From Ophiobolus disseminans (Eukaryota > Ascomycota > Dothideomycetes > Pleosporales > Phaeosphaeriaceae), in contig MU006223.1 in assembly GCA_010093685.1 (NCBI GenBank), positions 1,032,495 to 1,096,494 on the forward strand: a stretch of DNA of 64,000 bases, read 5' to 3'. The notes beneath the pieces are model-generated. The model ran no database searches. It worked only from the letters and a program-made list of their open reading frames with translations, and was not told the DNA's origin. Shown here in pieces: positions 53,493-63,880 of this stretch (within the stretch, counting starts at the first letter, position 1; each line of letters starts with the position of its first letter). The translations under genes were made by a program, and so were the position numbers.

Positions 53493-56252
53493 ATGACTTC
53501 CTTCGACGCATACACAGATCGCGCTGCAAAGGCGCTCGCGGACAGCTTCGAGCTAGCTAAGAGCTATGCACACTCACAACTCACGCCCATCCACCTCGCC
53601 GTCTCGTTGATCGACCCCCCAAAGGACCTCGCGAACCAAGTCGACGTACCACCCCCGCCGCTGTTTAGGCAGGTACTCGAACGCGCAAATGGCGATCCAC
53701 AACTCTTCGAGCGCTCTCTCAAGAAGGCACTGGTGCGGCTTCCGAGCCAGGACCCTCCGCCGGAGCGCACATCGCCATCACCCCCGATGGGCAAGGTCCT
53801 CCGCGCGGCAGAAGACCTAAGCAAGACGCAAAAGGATAGCTTCATCGCCGTCGACCACCTCATCCAGTCACTCTGCCAGGACGCCTCGATACAGCGATGC
53901 CTCGGCGAAGCGAACGTGCCGAACAGCAAGCAGATCGACAATGCCATCACAGCACTTCGAGGCACCAAGCGCGTCGACTCCAAGACGGCAGATGCCGAGG
54001 AGGACAACGAGAACCTCAAGAAGTTCACCATCGACATGACGGCCATGGCACGCGAGGGCAAGATCGACCCGGTCATTGGCCGAGAAGAGGAGACTCGACG
54101 AGTTATCCGAATCCTTTGTCGGCGAACCAAGAACAACCCAGTCCTCATCGGAGAGCCCGGTGTTGGTAAGACTACCGTCGTTGAAGGTCTTGCCCGCCGA
54201 ATCGTCGACGCAGACGTACCGGCCAACCTTGCCGCCTGCAAGCTGCTCTCCCTGGATGTGGGTGCCTTGGTCGCCGGCAGCAAGTACCGTGGAGAGTTTG
54301 AGGAACGCATGAAGGGTGTACTCAAGGAGATTGAGGAGTCCAAGGAGATGATAGTATTATTCGTGGACGAAATCCATCTGCTCATGGGCGCCGGCTCGTC
54401 AGGCGAGGGTGGCATGGACGCTGCCAACTTGCTGAAGCCCATGTTGGCCCGTGGACAACTTCACTGCATCGGCGCCACCACGCTCGCCGAGTACCGCAAA
54501 TACATCGAGAAGGATGCCGCTTTCGAGCGTCGTTTCCAACAAGTCCTGGTCAAGGAGCCTTCCATTCCCGAGACAATCTCCATCCTTCGAGGACTCAAGG
54601 AGCGATACGAGACACATCATGGTGTCAACATCATGGACGGTGCCATTGTATCTGCGGCGACGCTCGCTGCACGTTACTTGACTCAACGCCGTCTGCCCGA
54701 CTCTGCAGTCGATCTCATCGACGAGGCTGCAGCCGCCGTCCGTGTCGCGCGAGAATCACAACCCGAAGCGCTGGACAACCTCGAACGCCGACACCGTCAA
54801 CTGCAGATCGAAATTCACGCACTTGCTCGCGAGAAGGATGAAGCCTCACAGCAACGTTTGAAGGAAGCACGAGCAGAAGCTGCGAACATCGAGGAGGAGC
54901 TTCGGCCACTACGTGAGATGTATGAAACCGAGAAAGGTCGCAGCAAGGAGATTCAAGAGCAAAAGATGAAGCTTGACGGTCTCAAGACGAAGCTCGCTGA
55001 GGCTGAACGTATGCGCGACATCCAGACCGCTTCAGATCTCAAGTACTACGCCATTCCGGATGTCGAGCAACGCATCACAGACCTCGAGAAGGAAAAGTCC
55101 AAGGCAGACGCAGAGATGTACGCAAACACAGCTGGCGAAGGCCAAGGTCTTCTCAGCGACAATGTGGGTCCAGACCAGATCAATGAGATTGTCGCTCGCT
55201 GGACCGGCATTCCCGTCACCCGACTCAAGACCACCGAGAAGGACAAGTTGCTCAACATGGAGCGCCACCTCGGTGTCATCGTTGTCGGTCAGAAGGAAGC
55301 TGTCCAGTCAGTCTCCAACGCTATCCGCCTGCAGCGATCTGGTCTTGCGAACCCTAACCAGCCCCCGTCGTTCCTGTTTTGCGGTCCCTCGGGTACTGGT
55401 AAGACACTTCTGACGAAAGCACTTGCCGAGTTCCTATTCGACGACCCCAAGGCCATGATTCGCTTCGACATGTCCGAGTACCAGGAGCGACACTCCCTGA
55501 GCCGCATGATCGGCGCACCACCCGGCTACGTTGGCCACGATTCAGGCGGCCAGCTCACCGAAGCCCTACGCCGTAAGCCCTTCTCCATTCTTCTCTTCGA
55601 TGAGTGCGAGAAGGCCGCAAAGGAAGTTCTCACCGTGCTTCTTCAGCTCATGGACGATGGCCGCATTACTGACGGCCAAGGTCGTGTCGTCGACGCAAAG
55701 AACTGCATCGTCGTGATGACGTCGAACTTGGGCGCTGAACATCTGTCGCGACCCAACGCTCCAGACGGCAAGATTGATCCAACAACCAAGGAGCTCGTAA
55801 TGGGTGCGCTACGGAACTACTTCCTGCCCGAGTTCCTGAACCGTATCTCCTCCGTCGTCATCTTCAACCGTCTCACGAAGCGCGAGATTCGCGCTATCGT
55901 CGATGTACGCCTCATGGAAATCCAGAAACGACTCAATTCCAACGGTCGCAACGTGCGCATCGAGATGTCAAACCAGGTGCGCGACTATCTTGGAAGCGCT
56001 GGATATTCGCCCGCGTACGGTGCTCGGCCGCTCGCTCGCCTTATCGAGAAGGAGGTCTTGAACCGCATGGCCGTGCTTATTCTGCGCGGCGCGATCAAGG
56101 ACGGCGAAACGGCACGCGTCGTCCTCGACGACGGACATGTTATGGTGCTGCCGAATCACACGGACAGCGAGGATGACTCAGAAATGTACGACGACAGCGA
56201 CGCCGCTGCCGAGTTAGAGGACGACGAGGCTGGCATGGATCTCTACGACTAA
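53493..56252 (+). CDS. HSP104: Hsp104/ClpB-type protein disaggregase
   Basis: Single exon, 919 residues, ATG at 53493. The domain order is the full ClpB/Hsp104 plan: N-terminal Clp repeats (DRAAKALADSFELAKSYAHS, LTPIHLAVSL), NBD1 with Walker A GEPGVGKT (~220-227) and Walker B IVLFVDEIHLLMGAG, a coiled-coil middle domain (~410-530; ERRHRQLQIEIHALAREKDE), and NBD2 with Walker A GPSGTGKT (~631-638), the pore loop GYVGH and sensor text LPEFLNRI. The acidic tail (EDDEAGMDLYD) and lack of a presequence mark the cytosolic Hsp104 rather than mitochondrial Hsp78. The hexamer threads aggregated proteins through its pore with Hsp70/Hsp40 help. The intron-free structure fits a heat-inducible gene, and the promoter has a TATA box and an HSE-like array. 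Confidence 0.95.
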   Translation: MTSFDAYTDRAAKALADSFELAKSYAHSQLTPIHLAVSLIDPPKDLANQVDVPPPPLFRQVLERANGDPQLFERSLKKALVRLPSQDPPPERTSPSPPMGKVLRAAEDLSKTQKDSFIAVDHLIQSLCQDASIQRCLGEANVPNSKQIDNAITALRGTKRVDSKTADAEEDNENLKKFTIDMTAMAREGKIDPVIGREEETRRVIRILCRRTKNNPVLIGEPGVGKTTVVEGLARRIVDADVPANLAACKLLSLDVGALVAGSKYRGEFEERMKGVLKEIEESKEMIVLFVDEIHLLMGAGSSGEGGMDAANLLKPMLARGQLHCIGATTLAEYRKYIEKDAAFERRFQQVLVKEPSIPETISILRGLKERYETHHGVNIMDGAIVSAATLAARYLTQRRLPDSAVDLIDEAAAAVRVARESQPEALDNLERRHRQLQIEIHALAREKDEASQQRLKEARAEAANIEEELRPLREMYETEKGRSKEIQEQKMKLDGLKTKLAEAERMRDIQTASDLKYYAIPDVEQRITDLEKEKSKADAEMYANTAGEGQGLLSDNVGPDQINEIVARWTGIPVTRLKTTEKDKLLNMERHLGVIVVGQKEAVQSVSNAIRLQRSGLANPNQPPSFLFCGPSGTGKTLLTKALAEFLFDDPKAMIRFDMSEYQERHSLSRMIGAPPGYVGHDSGGQLTEALRRKPFSILLFDECEKAAKEVLTVLLQLMDDGRITDGQGRVVDAKNCIVVMTSNLGAEHLSRPNAPDGKIDPTTKELVMGALRNYFLPEFLNRISSVVIFNRLTKREIRAIVDVRLMEIQKRLNSNGRNVRIEMSNQVRDYLGSAGYSPAYGARPLARLIEKEVLNRMAVLILRGAIKDGETARVVLDDGHVMVLPNHTDSEDDSEMYDDSDAAAELEDDEAGMDLYD

Positions 56253-57204
56253 GCGGTCACTTGCAGTGACGCGTATTAGTGGGAGATATCTCCGGGTATA
56301 GATAATGGCATTGTTCAGCATTGGTGTTTTGGAGTTTATGAAGGGTATTGGGTATAAGGATACTTCGATGAATTATGACAGATGGAACAACGTGAAACGA
56401 AGACACTTGGTCGTCGTTCTTGGTCAATGCAATTGACCGTTGAACTTGTGTATAGATAATGAGAATGCTCAATACTTCAAACTTACGAATTGTAAATGTT
56501 TTGTTACTCAACAATTTTAGACTCTCATGATAACACACTTACAAACAATGTAATTATAGAATACACCTAACCACCTCTGGAATAAAGTCTGGGCAAAGCT
56601 AACCGGCTGCGTTGGACGACCACAAATTGGGGTAAATGCAAGATTAAAGTTTATTTGGGGGGCCTCAAAATCGTGGTGTATTCCGTGCCGAGAGAGCGCG
56701 TGAGTAAAACGCGGCAACAAGGACGCTGTGTCTGCGCGATGCTGAGAGACCTTGGGCGCCGAAAATTTCTGTCCGTGATCGTGTGTCCTGCTTCACAAGT
56801 GTGTGTTTTCGCGGAATACGCCCGTAGGCGCTGGTCTAGTAGGCATTGTGCGGCATAGTGGCGCTAAGCAAATGAAACCGCTACCGTGTTGACTGGCCAC
56901 ACTGGCCGATCGGGAGGCTTGTGCGAGCCGCGCCGCAGCCTTACATTCAGCCTTGTCCAACCACAGATGGGACAGTTTTGTGCACTCCACTTAATAGACA
57001 GAGGTCTAAGCTTGTTCAGGGCTGGGCCTTGGTTAGTGCTTAGCCAAGTTGCGAGGTAAGACAGGTATCTCGCAAACTCAGCCCCTCCGAACAGCCCCCC
57101 TAGGCACGGACTCCGACAGCCAGGACAGTATATTACCCAGTCATGCAGCCTGCGCGCTGCGAGCAGACCGTCCTCCCATCTCAGCCCTGTCGTCTCATCC
57201 CACC
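56253..57204. other. Intergenic, 1.0 kb
   Basis: No supported gene. The left part is AT-rich and is the likely HSP104 3' UTR. The right part holds the promoter of the membrane protein gene. ORFs here are shadows or short. Confidence 0.45.
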
Positions 57205-58134
57205 ATGGCTCGGTTCGCCCTTCTTCTCGGGATTTGCGCCCTCGCGTATGCAAAATGCTACGCGCCCAATGGTGTTGATCGCAATACCCTGACGCCGAAT
57301 CAAGCAGAGGAGTACAAGCCATGCAACACCACCGCCGAACACTCCATGTGTTGTGCCATAGGTCGCTCGAGCTCGAGCGGTGCTCCCGATACGTGCGAAT
57401 CTGGCGGATTTTGTTCGAACGGTGCTCTCTTCTGGCGAGAGTCGTGTACAGATCCGACATGGAAGTCGCCCTCGTGTATCAAGCTCTTTGTCAATGGAAG
57501 CGGCATGGCAGGCACTGGAGAGCCCTTGTACGATCGTAGGTTTCTCCCACGGCGAATTGCGATGCAACATAACTGACACTTACAAGAGGGATCGCAACAA
57601 CCTAAAAATGATATTGTAATTACCAAGTGCGACAACGGCAGTTTCTGCTATGGATACGATAACCGGGGTTGCTGTCGTGCGGGTGAAGGTGTCTTTGCAG
57701 ATGGCCGCTCAAGCACGTCAAGTTCGAGCCAAGGTCCGACAAGTACGCCTACATCGCAAGCGCCATCAAGCACAGCAGCGTCAGCATCCGCTACAGCAGC
57801 ATCGGCGTCCGCTACGGCCCCGGCGGCGAATTCGTCCGCATCAGGATCATCCGGTCTGAGTACTGGTGCCAAAGCTGGCATTGGCGTTGGCGCAGCTATA
57901 GGCGCCTTGCTGGTGTTTGGACTCCTCTTCTTCCTCTATTCAAGGAGGTCGAAACAGGCCCGAGCTGGGCAAGTCGGGCAAGGCTACGAGAGAGGATTTC
58001 AGACGCCGACAGCCGAGCTAGCAACAGACTCTCAGTCGCAAGCGCATGGCGGGCGGGACCTCAAAGATGGCCATGTATATGCATCTCGGGGCGCGCAAGA
58101 GATGAGTGCAACTAGAACGCATGAGCTTCCTTGA
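57205..58134 (+). CDS. Single-pass membrane protein with Cys-rich ectodomain, wall-sensor-like
   Basis: Exons 57205-57535 and 57587-58134 with a 51-nt intron; 292 residues. The signal peptide is MARFALLLGICALAYA. The ectodomain has many Cys in a fungal pattern: CYAPNGVDRN, YKPCNTTAEHSMCCAIG, DTCESGGFCSNG, RESCTDPTWKSPSC and, in exon 2, TKCDNGSFCYGYDNRGCC. A long Ser/Ala/Thr stalk (~215-250) follows, then one TM helix (AGIGVGAAIGALLVFGLLFF) with a basic SRRSKQAR stop-transfer, and a ~65-residue cytosolic tail. The plan resembles wall-stress sensors of the Wsc/Mid2 type and a large, uncharacterised Pezizomycotina family; a sensor role is inference. Start and junction are well supported. Confidence 0.8.
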
Positions 58135-58633
58135 AGAAGGGTGTATGGGCTTTCTTTGTAGATTGCAGCTACTAGGGCTATAATAAATCTGCATGAGCTT
58201 CTCGGTAGCATCAGTCTTGAGATTATAATATAACCTCTCGTCATTACCTTCAAGTTTACGACCAATCCCATGGCCAGCACTGTACCACGTCGGCAATGCG
58301 AAGTGGTCTCTGGCATCATGCTACGCATCAGGAGACCATATATGTGCGGTTGTCGCGCAAGGATTCCAGCTTTTACTTACACACACTGTTGTAAAGAAGC
58401 CGTCTTTTTGTGGAGTTCAAGGCGATGAGCAAACGCTAATTGGTTGGAACGAAGGACAAAGGAGTCCATCAGGCAGAGAGAAAATTATCGCACGAGAGAA
58501 TCAGTGATGCGTAAAATGTGTCATGAACTTTTGATCATTCCTTCGTCTATCGTCGCATTGATGGACTACCTAGCCAAACAAATAAGCTTGCCTAAGTCCG
58601 GGTATATGCGTCCCTCCCATCAAATGGTATAGC
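58135..58633. other. Intergenic between convergent genes
   Basis: About 500 nt between the 3' ends of the membrane-protein gene and RPS22. It should hold both 3' UTRs. Nothing else is seen. Confidence 0.5.
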
Positions 58634-59359
58634 CTAGTAGAAGAAACCGAGAATCTTGCCAGCGACGTGCTTCCTTCGGGCCTCCTCGTGGTCCATGATA
58701 CCGGCCGAGGTGGTCAGGACAATGTAACCGAACTGACGCGAAGGCAGGAGCTTGACGACCCACTTCTCCAGGTCGCGAAGCTGGACGTTGTAGCGGGGGG
58801 AGATGACGCCGGTCTTGTTGATGCGGCCGTTGAGCTGGATGACGATCTTGCCGTTGCGGTGGTCGTCGACCTCCTCGAACTCGCCGATGTAGCCTAAGAA
58901 TCAAGAGTCAGTGTATGTTGCGGCAAAATAAACATCAGACATCATGGAATGGTTCCGAAGACGTGTAAGTTCGACGCAGGAGGTTTGATATATCGGGCAC
59001 TTAAAGGACAAAGATCGTGGGATCGAAATCGTTGTCTAGTTATCAACCCGAAGACGCGCAGCTCGTGCATACGCACGTGAAAGGGGGGTGGACATGACTT
59101 CACAAGGAGAGTGAACGTACCGTGACGTTGCATGACGGTCAAGAACTTGACAATGACCTTGGAGGACGGGCGGATCAGGACTTGTCGCTTGCCGGCCCTG
59201 ACGTTGTGTTAGTACTGGATATGCGCCGGGGATGGTGGTATGCGCGTTTACTTCTCAGCGTTGTTGACTAAGCGAGGTCAGTACGGTCTCAGATGCCAGT
59301 CTTCAGGGACATTACTTACTTGCGTTCAAGCAATCGTTCAATACGGAAGTCTTAACCAT
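58634..59359 (-). CDS. RPS22: Cytosolic ribosomal protein uS8 (S22/S15a)
   Basis: Exons 59359-59320, 59267-59252, 59197-59121 and 58893-58634; 130 residues, the exact family length. Text is universal: MVKTSVLNDCLNAINNAEKA, GKRQVLIRPSSKVIVKFLTV, QRHGYIGEFEEVDDHRNGKI, VIQLNGRINKTGVISPRYNV, and the end SAGIMDHEEARRKHVAGKIL before GFFY. The protein binds 18S rRNA in the small subunit. Exon 2 is a 16-nt micro-exon. The third intron is 227 nt, versus about 52 nt for the others. Residue 10 is Cys in DCLN, where many orthologues have Ala. The opposite-strand ORFs over the last exon are shadows. Confidence 0.95.
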
Positions 59360-60013
59360 TTTGGCGGTTGTATTGGGAGATTCTCAATGGCGGTGGGGCG
59401 ACCGAGGTATCTGCGGAAAATTGGTCGTTAGCCTCCAGATGCCAGAGCGTGGAGAGTGCCCTCAGTCTGAGAGGGTTCTTCAGCTCTTGTCGCAGAGGAG
59501 GAGCAGTGTCGCCCTCATCCGTGAGGACAAGTGCGATTGCTTCTCCCGGCTCTCTGAAGGGCACTCGATGGCGCGGAAGACATACCTCGTGAAGGTGCGG
59601 GCGGTGATCGTTGGGGGTGGAAGTTCGAAGTCGCGATTTGGGTCGCGCAATTTTGCAGTGGGATGTTCGGTTAGTGGGCTTGGCGGATGGACCCCTGTCG
59701 CGTTTTAGTGGAGCACGCGACTTTCGAACTTGACTTGCAACGATACCGCTGAACCCATGCAGAACATGAATACAGTCAGCTCTATCGAATCGATATCCAA
59801 AAAAACGAGCGAAGATAGACAGGCTTCTAATTTCTATGGAAGGCGTGAGTTAGAAAGCACGAATCCCGTGTATCAAGCATGAACAAGAAGCTTCTCTGCG
59901 CACCCCAAGGGTCGTCTACGCTTCCTACTGGAGACGCAGTGATTATGGGTATCGTACACTACTGAAGCCTAACTATGATGTCTGTACATTATACTACATC
60001 TCGTCTATACCTA
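59360..60013. other. Intergenic, 0.65 kb, RPS22 promoter
   Basis: Upstream of RPS22 and 3' of the LysM gene. A frame at 59361-59708 (+) is antisense to the likely RPS22 leader and is not called. A 5'-UTR intron of RPS22 is possible but I could not fix it. Confidence 0.45.
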
Positions 60014-60859
60014 CTACGACAACTGCCCTGCAAGCCCGCCCCCAAAGCCCCATTTTCGCCGCCCAGTGCTTTGTGACGCTGCTGCCTTTCCCTTCTTCGC
60101 AGCTTGTAGCGGATGCTCCTTCTCCCACTTCTCGTCAGCCTTGTATGCAGCAGTCGCCTGCTCTAGGTTGTAGCCCGCTTGCTCGAGATATAGAAGTGCA
60201 ACATCGTATCTGCGGTTTTATTAGCCTCGAATCTATACACGCTAGTATGAGAGGGCTCACTCTGATACTTTACAAGCCACCATGAACTTCCTTAGCTTCG
60301 TCTTCTTGATCTCCTCCTCCTCGCCCTCGATTGGCCGTGGACTCAGACTGACTCCGCCCTTGTAGAACTCCCCTGGTATCAACACCGTCCTGCGCGCTGC
60401 TAGCAAGTGGTCTGCAAACATCTTATTCGTGCGGCGCAATGCGTCGGCAGGAACGCCATATCTCAGTGCCAGCGAGCTTATCGAGTCGTTGTTCGGATCC
60501 ACAAAGTGTAATACATCGGGCGCATCCTCGTGCTGCGCCTTAGACTTCTCTGGTGGAGGTTGTAGTGTGTTGTGTGCTGAGTACGGAGGTAGATCGTCAT
60601 CTGTGTGCTGCTCGTCTGGTGGCGAATACGTGGGCGGTTCACGAAGGCCCTGTGCAGGTAGGGGGGACGGACCGGTGGCTATCTGGCAGAAGGGACAATA
60701 GTGCGCGAAGCGAGGGTTGTCGGTCAGACAGCGGGCGCACATGGCACGACCACAGCAGTCGAGGCGGCGCTCGAATTGCGTGGGCTTCTCGGTCTTCTCA
60801 TCGTATGTGGGTGGGATTGAGGATAGAAGCGCGGCGCAAGTGCAGCAGGCTTCGGACAT
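60014..60859 (-). CDS. Intracellular LysM protein with N-terminal zinc-ribbon-like Cys cluster and C-terminal UBA-like helix
   Basis: Exons 60859-60261 and 60209-60014, intron 51 nt; 264 residues. The N-terminus lacks a signal peptide and holds eight Cys in about 55 residues (EACCTCAALL, RLDCCGRAMCARCL, HYCPFCQI), a zinc-binding look. A Pro-rich linker leads to a LysM domain: VLHFVDPNNDSISSLALRYG, VPADALRRTNKMFADHLLAA, RRTVLIPGEFY. The C-terminal ~65 residues (EYDVALLYLEQAGYNLEQAT then AAYKADEKWEKEHP) resemble a UBA-like helical segment. LysM usually binds chitin or peptidoglycan outside cells; in cytosolic proteins of this plan its ligand is unknown. The gene is widely found in filamentous ascomycetes as far as I recall, without a firm role. 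Confidence 0.8.
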
Positions 60860-61546
60860 GATGGATGCGGAGGTGTGTGGACGCTTGGGAGGACCAAGAG
60901 ACTGGGAATCTAAGATATGTACGAGTGAGAAGGGATGGCGAATGGTAGAGGCTACGTCATGACTAGAACGGTTAGCGACTTCACGCCCTCACGTGGACTC
61001 GTGGCTTGGTCTGCAGCGTGGAGCCATCATGAATGGTATCCTCGAGTCTGCTTATCATGGACAGCGGGTGTGCGTGATGAGTATTGCTTATTAATTGAAG
61101 AGGTGTGCGTGTGAACGTCAAAGGCAGGCTGCTCTCCTTGCGACGCGGTGCTCAGTTGCGCCAGGGTCCAATGAAGCCTCGGCACAAGAAGACGCGTGAA
61201 GCGCTGCACGAATCTCTACCCTCATCACATTACGTCAATCATCACTGCCCTTCTATACATCACAAAACTGTCGTCAAAAGAATGTGCAATTTGGAAAATT
61301 CGCGTTGAATTCATAATTTGTTGTCTGCTGATCCTATCCTATCCATCCGTCGCTGGCAAACATGCCTGAGACTCCTCCTCCCAAGGGGTATATAATCGTA
61401 TGCTCAACCTAATCAAAGAAAAAAGGTGTACATGCTATAAGAAGGCCCGAAAAATGGGAAAGAAGTGAAGCGATGAGTTGAGCCCATCGAGGACTCCTGT
61501 ACTGATCATTCGGTGTGAATGTCAAGAGTACGGGAGGGTGACGCGC
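60860..61546. other. Intergenic, 0.7 kb
   Basis: Between the LysM gene promoter and the GH55 gene's 3' end. No supported gene. The ORFs at 61027-61308 lack features. Confidence 0.45.
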
Positions 61547-63880
61547 TTACGGCTGAGCGAAGATCGCAAGCGTAGCGCAGAAGTTGGAGCGGTTGTCCTT
61601 ATCCTTGAGAAGGCCTTGACCACCGGAGGTGATCATGTTGACCGAGGCCTTGGTGCTCAGACCGAACCAATTGACGTTGGTTGAGTTTTCAATCTGGTTG
61701 ATGTGCTCCTGGCAGTTTTGCCCAGTGACACAGGTCTGCGCGTAATTGTCGAAGAAGGAATAGGTACCGGCGCCATAGTTCCAGATGCTCTCGCTGTCAA
61801 TGACACGGACGGCCCAGGCAGACTTGGTCTGGCTCATGTCCGGGTCAAAGAACTTATCGTTCTTGGTGAAGGGAACGTTGGCAGCGGGGTTGGGCTGGTA
61901 GTAAGGAGTCTCGGTTTGGATTGCGCCGTACCAGATATCCTTAGCACCCTGGAAATGGTACTGAGAAAGCTGCGAGTGCTCAGATGCGGTGCCAACAAGC
62001 CAGACGGGTCCCTGGGACTCGACGAGCATGCCGCGGCCGTTGTAGATGTCGATTTGAGCGTGATCATCCTGGTCAAGCTCGTGGTCCGCAGTCCAGAGCC
62101 AGACGTTCTCGAAGTAACCATTGGACTCCTTGGTGATGTGCAGCTGCATGAAGGAACCGATGCACTCTGGGTTAGGAGCGTGCTGGGCGGTTGGGTTCTT
62201 CTTGCAGTTGGAAGACTGGAGCTTAGTACCCTCGAAACCACCGACACGGAAATGGACGTCCCAGAGGCCAGCCTTGCCAGCTTCGGCGTTGATGTTCCAC
62301 TCCATCAAGATACCACCTGGAGCGGGGCCCTGAGTGCTGATGATGGCGTCGGACATTTCGAAAGAGCCCTTGTCGCCGCTCTTCTTGCCAACACGGAAAC
62401 CAGGTTTAGGGTCATCCATCTTGGAGAAGAACTCGCCAGTGATCAAGAACATGGTGTAGATCTCACCAACGATCTTGATGTTCTTCTCAGCAGGGATCTC
62501 CACGGTCTTGGTGATGAGGTAGGCACCATGATCAGCGTGAAGAATCTCGCCTTCCTGAAGACCATCGATGGCGGCTTGGAGAGCAGCGGTGTCGTCAGTC
62601 TTGCCATCACCCTTGGCGCCCTTGGACTTGAGGCTGACAAACTTGGAGACGTCGATGTTCTCATACTGGGGCTTGCTGCGCTCGAACCAACCGTTGTTAC
62701 CTAGAAGGCTCTGGGGTTTGACAGGCGCACCGTTGACATCGCCCTGGACACGACCAGCTTGAGCTTGGCCGGCGGCCATAGCATTGCCTTGGGCCCAAGT
62801 AGCGACCTTCTTTCCACCAGCAAGTAGGGCCTCGCCAGCAACGTTCTGCACGGCCGTCTTGCAGCCCTCAAAGTCGACATTGTCGATGATGAGGGAGCCA
62901 CCGGTGTGAGGAATGCTGTCCTGTGTGAATGAGGTGTTGACGCCGATGGGGGTGTTTGTAAGCTTGCTGTCAAGAAGGAGAACAGAACCGACGGTCTGGT
63001 TTTGAGGGCTGTTGGCCATGTCGAGGCCGACCTTGCAGTTGTTGATGAAGATGCTCTTGAGAGTCCACAGCCAGTTCCAGTTCATAAAGATTGCGGTACC
63101 GCAGTCGTTGAACGTGAGGTTGCGAGTGGTGAATTGCTGAGAACCAAGGAAAGCACCGATGGCACCACCGTTGAAGATCAGGTCAGACATGAAGCCACCG
63201 GAACCGTTGTCTTGGAAGATACCCTTCTGCTCAGCACCAGCGTCGCCCTTGGCCATCTCGAAACGAATGTTTTGGAGGGAGGTAGCCTGTGACACTTGCC
63301 AATGAATACCGGCGGAGGCTTTGGTTTGTGTGATGTCGATGACGAAGTTGCGGACCTGGCGGTAGAAGTTGTTCTGGTTGGTGTACCAGTTGGCGCCGTT
63401 TCCACCGGGAATGTAAGGGTCTGCATCGATCACGGCCATACCCTCGAAACCAGCGGTAGCCTTGAGTACAGGCATGTTGTTGGCGTCGCCGACGAACTGC
63501 GTGTAGTAGTATTGGATGATGGGCTTGCTGACAAGGTAGGTACCGGCAGGGAAGTAGATGATGGCGGGGGTGGTAGTCGATGAGTCGCAGCCCTCGCCAC
63601 AACGTTTACCGTCAGCGATGATCTTGTTGATGACTTCCGTATCATCGGTGACGCCGTCGCCCTTGGCTCCGAGCTCCTTGACGTTGCGGAAGACCTTGTA
63701 GCCGGCGGGATCAGGGTTGAAGGGAGCTTGGCCCTGTCGCTTGATGCTCTCGAACCAGTAGCTAGATGCGCCGGCCTGCGGTACATTTTCTGCCTGTGCG
63801 ACGGGTGCTGCGGACGAGGGAGCTGCGGAGAGGAGGACGCGCAGCGTCAGAAGGAGCGCACCAGCACTAAATGCAACCAT
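61547..63880 (-). CDS. EXG1: Secreted GH55 exo-beta-1,3-glucanase
   Basis: Single exon, 777 residues, ATG at 63880. The signal peptide (~25 residues) is followed by a short pro-like segment ending KRQ (SYWFESIKRQ), a possible Kex2 site. The two tandem pectate-lyase-type beta-helix halves of GH55 are marked by paired text: VKELGAKGDGVTDDTEVINK (~70) and SKGAKGDGKTDDTAALQAA in the second half (~425). Other family text: YYYTQFVGDANNMPVLKA, NWNWLWTLKSIFINNCKVGL, ENVWLWTADHELDQDDHAQI and NWFGLSTKASVNMITSG. The enzyme releases glucose from the non-reducing ends of beta-1,3-glucans, in the organism's own wall or a host's callose. It closely resembles the Cochliobolus carbonum EXG1 protein, from memory and not checked. 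There is no GPI tail. Confidence 0.92.
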   Translation of the reverse strand: MVAFSAGALLLTLRVLLSAAPSSAAPVAQAENVPQAGASSYWFESIKRQGQAPFNPDPAGYKVFRNVKELGAKGDGVTDDTEVINKIIADGKRCGEGCDSSTTTPAIIYFPAGTYLVSKPIIQYYYTQFVGDANNMPVLKATAGFEGMAVIDADPYIPGGNGANWYTNQNNFYRQVRNFVIDITQTKASAGIHWQVSQATSLQNIRFEMAKGDAGAEQKGIFQDNGSGGFMSDLIFNGGAIGAFLGSQQFTTRNLTFNDCGTAIFMNWNWLWTLKSIFINNCKVGLDMANSPQNQTVGSVLLLDSKLTNTPIGVNTSFTQDSIPHTGGSLIIDNVDFEGCKTAVQNVAGEALLAGGKKVATWAQGNAMAAGQAQAGRVQGDVNGAPVKPQSLLGNNGWFERSKPQYENIDVSKFVSLKSKGAKGDGKTDDTAALQAAIDGLQEGEILHADHGAYLITKTVEIPAEKNIKIVGEIYTMFLITGEFFSKMDDPKPGFRVGKKSGDKGSFEMSDAIISTQGPAPGGILMEWNINAEAGKAGLWDVHFRVGGFEGTKLQSSNCKKNPTAQHAPNPECIGSFMQLHITKESNGYFENVWLWTADHELDQDDHAQIDIYNGRGMLVESQGPVWLVGTASEHSQLSQYHFQGAKDIWYGAIQTETPYYQPNPAANVPFTKNDKFFDPDMSQTKSAWAVRVIDSESIWNYGAGTYSFFDNYAQTCVTGQNCQEHINQIENSTNVNWFGLSTKASVNMITSGGQGLLKDKDNRSNFCATLAIFAQP

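Noticed and set aside
58894..59120. C/D-box snoRNA in the long RPS22 intron
   Set aside because: On the minus strand an ATGATGT box is followed by a CTGA only about 40 nt later, too short for a normal C/D RNA. No second box pair or stem was found.
61703..62704. A 333-codon ORF on the plus strand opposite the GH55 gene
   Set aside because: It is a shadow of the high-GC glucanase frame on the other strand. It has no motifs, and the GH55 protein explains the region fully.
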